From the NCBI RefSeq assembly GCF_000411115.1, contig NZ_KE150253.1, forward strand, positions 372,001 to 436,000: 64,000 bases of DNA. The letters are read 5' to 3'. The stretch's first letter is position 1. Each line of letters opens with the position of its first letter. Origin of the DNA: Capnocytophaga granulosa ATCC 51502. Lineage in GTDB: Bacteria > Bacteroidota > Bacteroidia > Flavobacteriales > Flavobacteriaceae. Shown one piece after another: positions 60,323 to 64,000 of this stretch. The notes under the pieces were generated by a model. It saw nothing but the letters and a program-made list of their open reading frames with translations. It was not told the DNA's origin and made no database searches. Made by a program: the position numbers and the translations under genes.

Positions 60323-63109
60323 ATGAAAAAATTATTTCTATTAGATGCTTATGCCTTGATATTCAGGGGCTATTATGCTTTTATCAAGAACCCTCGTATC
60401 AACTCCAAGGGGATGAATACCTCGGCCATAGTGGGGTTTATGAACTCACTATTGGAGGTTATTCGCAAGGAGCAACCTCACCTCTTGGCGGTATGCTTTG
60501 ATAAGGGAGGGAGTCAGCAGCGCACAGCTATTTATCCCGAATACAAGGCCAACCGAGATGAGACGCCTGAGGCGATTCGCTTGGCCATTCCCTATATACA
60601 TCAGATTCTGGAAGCTATGCGGATTCCTATCATAGAAAAGGAAGGTTATGAGGCGGATGATATTATAGGGACCCTTTCCAAACAGGCTGAAAAACAGGGC
60701 TATACCGTGTATATGGTAACTCCAGATAAGGACTATAGCCAGCTGGTCTCTCCTCATATTTTTATGTATAAGCCTGCCCGTGGAGGCAATGAGGTAGAGA
60801 TATGGGGGGTGGAAGAGGTCAAGGAGAATTTTCAAGTAGAATACCCTGAGCAGGTGATAGACCTCTTGGGGATGATGGGCGATGCGGTGGATAATATCCC
60901 TGGCCTACCAGGGGTAGGAGAGAAGACAGCCCAAAAGCTCCTTAAGGAATATGGCTCTTTAGAAAACCTCTTAGCCAATACCGATAAGCTCAAGGGTAAG
61001 CTCCGAGAGAATATAGAGGCGAATAAGGAAAAAGGGTTGCTTTCCAAAACCCTTGCACGTATTCTCTTGGATGTGCCTGTTACCTTTGACGAAAAGGATT
61101 TCGAACTTTCTGCACCTCAGATGGATAAGATCAAGCCTATCTTTGAGGAATTGGAGTTCCGTACTATGCTTGCTACCTTACAAAAGGCCTTCGGAGTGGC
61201 ACCTGCTGCCCAACCTGATTTGTTTTCCTTGGCGGGACTTTCCTCGCCTGTGGCTACCCAGCCCATGTTTGCCGAAGCAGTACCAACCCAAAAGCTCAAA
61301 ACGATTAAGGAAGTACCGCACCAATACCAACTACTCACCACTCAGGCGGAGGTAGAGGCTTTGCTGCCTGAGCTTTTGGTACAAAAAGAGGTGTGTTTTG
61401 ATACTGAAACGACCTCTCTTAACGAGTTGGAAGCGCAGATTGTCGGTTTGGCGCTTTCATGGGAGGTGCATAAGGGCTATTATATCCTCTTTCCAGAAGA
61501 TTTTGACTTGGCAGGGCAATGGCTTTCGGTGCTGAAACCCTTTTTCGAATCCACAACGATTCTCAAGATAGGGCAAAACCTTAAGTATGACCTGAAAGTA
61601 TTGACCAATTACGGAATTGAAGTTCGTGGCCAGCTCTTTGATACCATGATTGCCCACTATCTGCTCAATCCAGATATGCGTCATAACATGGATTTGCTCT
61701 CGGAGGCTTATCTGGGATATACTCCTATTGCCATAGATACCCTCATTGGCAAAAAAGGGAAGGGACAGCTGACCATGCGTGCTGTACCCGCTGAATTGCA
61801 AAAAGAGTACGCGGTAGAGGATACCGATGTTACCCTCCAGCTCAAACATACTTTCCTTCCGCTATTGGAAAAAGACCAGATGGTCAAGCTCTTTACCGAG
61901 GTAGAAGCACCCTTGGTGAAAGTGTTGGCACAAATGGAATATGAGGGGATTCGCTTGGATACCCATTTCTTGGGGGAACTCTCCAAAGAAATCAATACCG
62001 ATCTGATAGCACTACAGACAACCATCTTTGACCAAGCAGGCGAGTCCTTTAACCTCTCTTCACCTAAGCAGTTGGGGGATATACTCTTTGAAAAACTGAA
62101 ATTGCTCTCCAAGCCCAAGAAGACCAAGACAGGACAATATGCGACCTCCGAGGAGGTACTCTCTCAGTTGGCCTCTGAGCACCCTATTGTAGCCAATGTA
62201 TTGGAATTTAGAGCCTTGCAGAAGCTCCAAAGCACTTATATAGAAGCCCTTCCTCGTGAGGTGAATCCGCGTACAGGGCGGGTACATACGACCTTTATGC
62301 AGGCGGTAACAGCCACAGGTAGGCTTAGCAGTAACCAACCCAATTTGCAGAATATCCCTATTCGTACCCCGCGAGGCAGCCAGATTCGCAAGGCTTTCGT
62401 TCCTCGCAATGAGGACTATACCCTGCTCTCAGCCGACTATTCTCAGATAGAATTGCGTATCATCGCTGCCCTGAGTGAGGAAGACCACATGATAGAGGCG
62501 TTCCTTCAGGGACAGGATATCCATCGCTCCACGGCGGCGAAGGTTTTCGCAGTGCCCATAGAAGAGGTCACCAAGGAGCAGCGTAGCCATGCCAAAACGG
62601 TCAACTTTGGGATTATCTATGGGGTATCGGCCATTGGACTGAGCCAACAAACCTCTCTTACTCGTAGCCAAAGCAAGGAGCTTATTGATACCTATTACCA
62701 AACCTACCCCAAGCTCAAGGGATATATAGAAAAACAGATAGCTTTTGCTCGTGAGCATGGTTATGTAGAGACTATCTTAGGGCGTCGTCGCTACTTGCCT
62801 GACGTGTATTCGCGCAATCAGGTAGTCAGAGGTGCTGCCGAACGCAATGCGGTAAATGCTCCTATACAAGGAAGTGCTGCCGATATTATCAAAATAGCCA
62901 TGGTGCGTATAGCTCAGCGCCTTGAGAGGGAACACTTGTCTACCCGCATGCTCCTACAAGTACATGACGAATTGCTTTTTGATGTACCTAAACCCGAATT
63001 AGAAGTGGTAACCCCGCTTATCCGTGAAGAAATGCAGCAGGCTTACAAGCTTTCCGTTCCTCTTATCGTGGAGATAGGAACAGGAAATAATTGGTTAGAA
63101 GCACACTAA
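60323..63109 (+). CDS. polA: DNA polymerase I
   Basis: This 928-residue enzyme has all three activities. The 5' nuclease (1-~290) has FLLDAYALIFRGYYAF and YEADDIIGTLSK; the 3'-5' exonuclease (~350-510) has intact Exo I (CFDTETTSL), Exo II (GQNLKYDL) and Exo III (YAVEDTDVT) acidic residues; the polymerase (~550-928) has motif A (DYSQIELRI), motif B (RSHAKTVNFGIIYG) and motif C (VHDELLFD). It fills gaps and removes RNA primers. Normal length. Confidence 0.97.
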   Translation: MKKLFLLDAYALIFRGYYAFIKNPRINSKGMNTSAIVGFMNSLLEVIRKEQPHLLAVCFDKGGSQQRTAIYPEYKANRDETPEAIRLAIPYIHQILEAMRIPIIEKEGYEADDIIGTLSKQAEKQGYTVYMVTPDKDYSQLVSPHIFMYKPARGGNEVEIWGVEEVKENFQVEYPEQVIDLLGMMGDAVDNIPGLPGVGEKTAQKLLKEYGSLENLLANTDKLKGKLRENIEANKEKGLLSKTLARILLDVPVTFDEKDFELSAPQMDKIKPIFEELEFRTMLATLQKAFGVAPAAQPDLFSLAGLSSPVATQPMFAEAVPTQKLKTIKEVPHQYQLLTTQAEVEALLPELLVQKEVCFDTETTSLNELEAQIVGLALSWEVHKGYYILFPEDFDLAGQWLSVLKPFFESTTILKIGQNLKYDLKVLTNYGIEVRGQLFDTMIAHYLLNPDMRHNMDLLSEAYLGYTPIAIDTLIGKKGKGQLTMRAVPAELQKEYAVEDTDVTLQLKHTFLPLLEKDQMVKLFTEVEAPLVKVLAQMEYEGIRLDTHFLGELSKEINTDLIALQTTIFDQAGESFNLSSPKQLGDILFEKLKLLSKPKKTKTGQYATSEEVLSQLASEHPIVANVLEFRALQKLQSTYIEALPREVNPRTGRVHTTFMQAVTATGRLSSNQPNLQNIPIRTPRGSQIRKAFVPRNEDYTLLSADYSQIELRIIAALSEEDHMIEAFLQGQDIHRSTAAKVFAVPIEEVTKEQRSHAKTVNFGIIYGVSAIGLSQQTSLTRSQSKELIDTYYQTYPKLKGYIEKQIAFAREHGYVETILGRRRYLPDVYSRNQVVRGAAERNAVNAPIQGSAADIIKIAMVRIAQRLEREHLSTRMLLQVHDELLFDVPKPELEVVTPLIREEMQQAYKLSVPLIVEIGTGNNWLEAH

Positions 63110-63133
63110 ATAATGACTAACGACTAATGACTA
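63110..63133. repeat. short TAATGAC/CTAACGA repeat before grpB-type gene
   Basis: ATGACTAACGACTAATGACTAATG: four units of the ACTAATG type, related to the TGAC arrays elsewhere. Confidence 0.45.
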
Positions 63134-63718
63134 ATGATTAATGATGAACAGACCAATCCGTTGTTAAGAATGTCGCTTGCAGAACTATGGCAACTATTTC
63201 CCATCATTCTTTCACCTTATAACCCACATTGGAAAGCATGGTTTGAGGAAGAAAAAACATTTCTTTTGCAAAGATTACCTTCTGATAAAGTGCTTAGGAT
63301 TAGTCATGTAGGCAGTACTGCCATTGGTGAAATATGGGCAAAACCGATTATAGATATATTAGTGGAGTTGGATTTGACCACTCCACTTTTACAGATAAAA
63401 GAGATACTTCTTCAGGTAGGTTATCTTTGTATGAATGAGTCTCCTACAAGACTCTCTTTTAACAAAGGATATACCCTACAGGGCTTTGCTAATAAGGTAT
63501 TTCACTTGCATTTGCGTTATTGGGGAGATAATGATGAGTTGTATTTTCGGGACTATTTGCAGGAACATTTGTTAGTGGCAAGGCAATATGAGGCGCTTAA
63601 GATTTCCTTGTGGAAACCTTATGAACATGATAGGGATGCTTATACAGCTCATAAGACTGATTTCATAACAAAATACACACAGATAGCCAAAGAACTCTAT
63701 AAAGGACGTTATGAATAG
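63134..63718 (+). CDS. GrpB family nucleotidyltransferase-fold protein
   Basis: This 194-residue protein has the GrpB core: LSPYNPHWKAWFEEEKTFLL, HVGSTAIGEIWAKPIIDILV (the GS and D..D-like nucleotidyltransferase signature), HLHLRYWGDNDELYFRDYL. The family relates to the CoaE-fused GrpB domain and the minimal nucleotidyltransferases; the substrate is unknown. The start at 63134 or a slightly later Met is uncertain since the region before it is a repeat. Confidence 0.85.
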   Translation: MINDEQTNPLLRMSLAELWQLFPIILSPYNPHWKAWFEEEKTFLLQRLPSDKVLRISHVGSTAIGEIWAKPIIDILVELDLTTPLLQIKEILLQVGYLCMNESPTRLSFNKGYTLQGFANKVFHLHLRYWGDNDELYFRDYLQEHLLVARQYEALKISLWKPYEHDRDAYTAHKTDFITKYTQIAKELYKGRYE

Positions 63719-63760
63719 ATCTTATCCTAAGAAAAATTTTGTCAAATCATTTCTTATTTG

Positions 63761-63768
63761 TATTTTTG
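63761..63768 (+). promoter_or_regulatory. -7 box of the terminal AAA ATPase gene
   Basis: TATTTTTG fits TAnnTTTG, 25 bases before the ATG. Confidence 0.55.
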
Positions 63769-63793
63769 CAATAAATATGCAAAAAGCGATATT

Positions 63794-64000
63794 ATGGTAA
63801 TTCTGCAAGATTTTAGTTTTGGTAACTTCCGTTCTTTCAAAGAGATACAGACAATAAGCCTTTCTAAAGCAAATCTGACTTCCGTTCAGGATATTGCTTT
63901 GGAGCCTACACATACTTTCAAGTACAAAGAGGGGGCTTTCCTAAAGACGAAAGCTATCTATGGGGCGAATGCCAGTGGAAAAAGCAATGTAGTGAAAGCG
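63794..64000 (+). CDS. AAA family ATPase, N-terminal part (3' end outside window)
   Basis: Sixty-nine residues are visible: ILQDFSFGNFRSFKEIQTIS, then YGANASGKSN (Walker A, ~57-66). This is the opening of AAA15/OLD-like ATPases (often about 400 residues), which frequently belong to abortive infection or RloA/AbiLii-type systems and are paired with a small downstream partner. The partner lies beyond the window. Confidence 0.85.
   Translation, partial: MVILQDFSFGNFRSFKEIQTISLSKANLTSVQDIALEPTHTFKYKEGAFLKTKAIYGANASGKSNVVKA

Overview
The window looks like a chromosomal piece of a member of the Flavobacteriaceae, most probably Capnocytophaga (inference). The pointers are Bacteroidota-type -7 promoter boxes (TAnnTTTG) ahead of many genes, a SusC/SusD pair, many type II lipoprotein signal peptides (some followed by a K-plus-acidic tract like the Capnocytophaga surface-export signal), a 950-residue CarB of the length I recall for flavobacteria, and a GT117/DUF2723 membrane protein. 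No rRNA, CRISPR array, phage or transposase gene was seen. Three tRNA genes are present (Gln-TTG, Gly-CCC, Arg-CCT).

Layout. 1-16 kb, all on the plus strand: three M13 metallopeptidase paralogues (the first cut by the window edge), a flavin reductase, an M1 aminopeptidase, a RhuM-like protein, two GNAT acetyltransferases (one with an antitoxin-like N-terminus), KptA, several lipoproteins, an SRPBCC protein and an HXXEE membrane protein. 16-23.6 kb, minus strand: a nutrient-uptake locus of SusC, SusD, a zinc metallohydrolase lipoprotein and a DUF4302 lipoprotein. 24.3-33 kb: a type I restriction-modification locus (hsdR, a frameshifted hsdM, hsdS) beside a tyrosine recombinase and extra hsdS material, with four copies of a short site in alternating orientation. 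This is an invertible specificity shufflon. 33-40 kb: housekeeping (GT117, tRNA-Gly, carB).

40-42.5 kb: a strikingly AT-rich defence-type reverse transcriptase. A roughly 350-nt non-coding leader precedes it; its ends pair through a perfect 14-bp helix and it holds many small hairpins. Debris of other genes follows. This RT plus structured RNA unit is the best candidate for a little-described system. 42.7-45 kb: a slipin, a GH6 glycoside hydrolase lipoprotein and a small membrane protein. 45-55.5 kb: a Ca2+ P-type ATPase, then an eight-gene Ter stress/defence operon (three TerD, three vWA proteins, PP2C phosphatase, Zn-ribbon kinase) with a divergent XRE regulator. 55.5-58 kb: a PIN toxin-antitoxin pair, a membrane protein whose N-terminus copies the antitoxin, an EVE-like protein and an AlkD-like repair protein. 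58-64 kb: an NqrF-named small protein, ApbE, YceI, DNA polymerase I, GrpB and the start of an AAA ATPase.

How it fits together: housekeeping and surface-nutrition genes are interleaved with three defence or conflict patches (the type I RM shufflon, the RT/ncRNA unit, and the Ter plus toxin-antitoxin block). The RT and Ter patches are visibly richer in A+T than their neighbours, which suggests acquisition by transfer. Long intergenic gaps hold two copies, in opposite orientation, of a MITE-like inverted-repeat element, and arrays of short degenerate repeats (TGACNAR, TTAATTG) that fold into hairpins.
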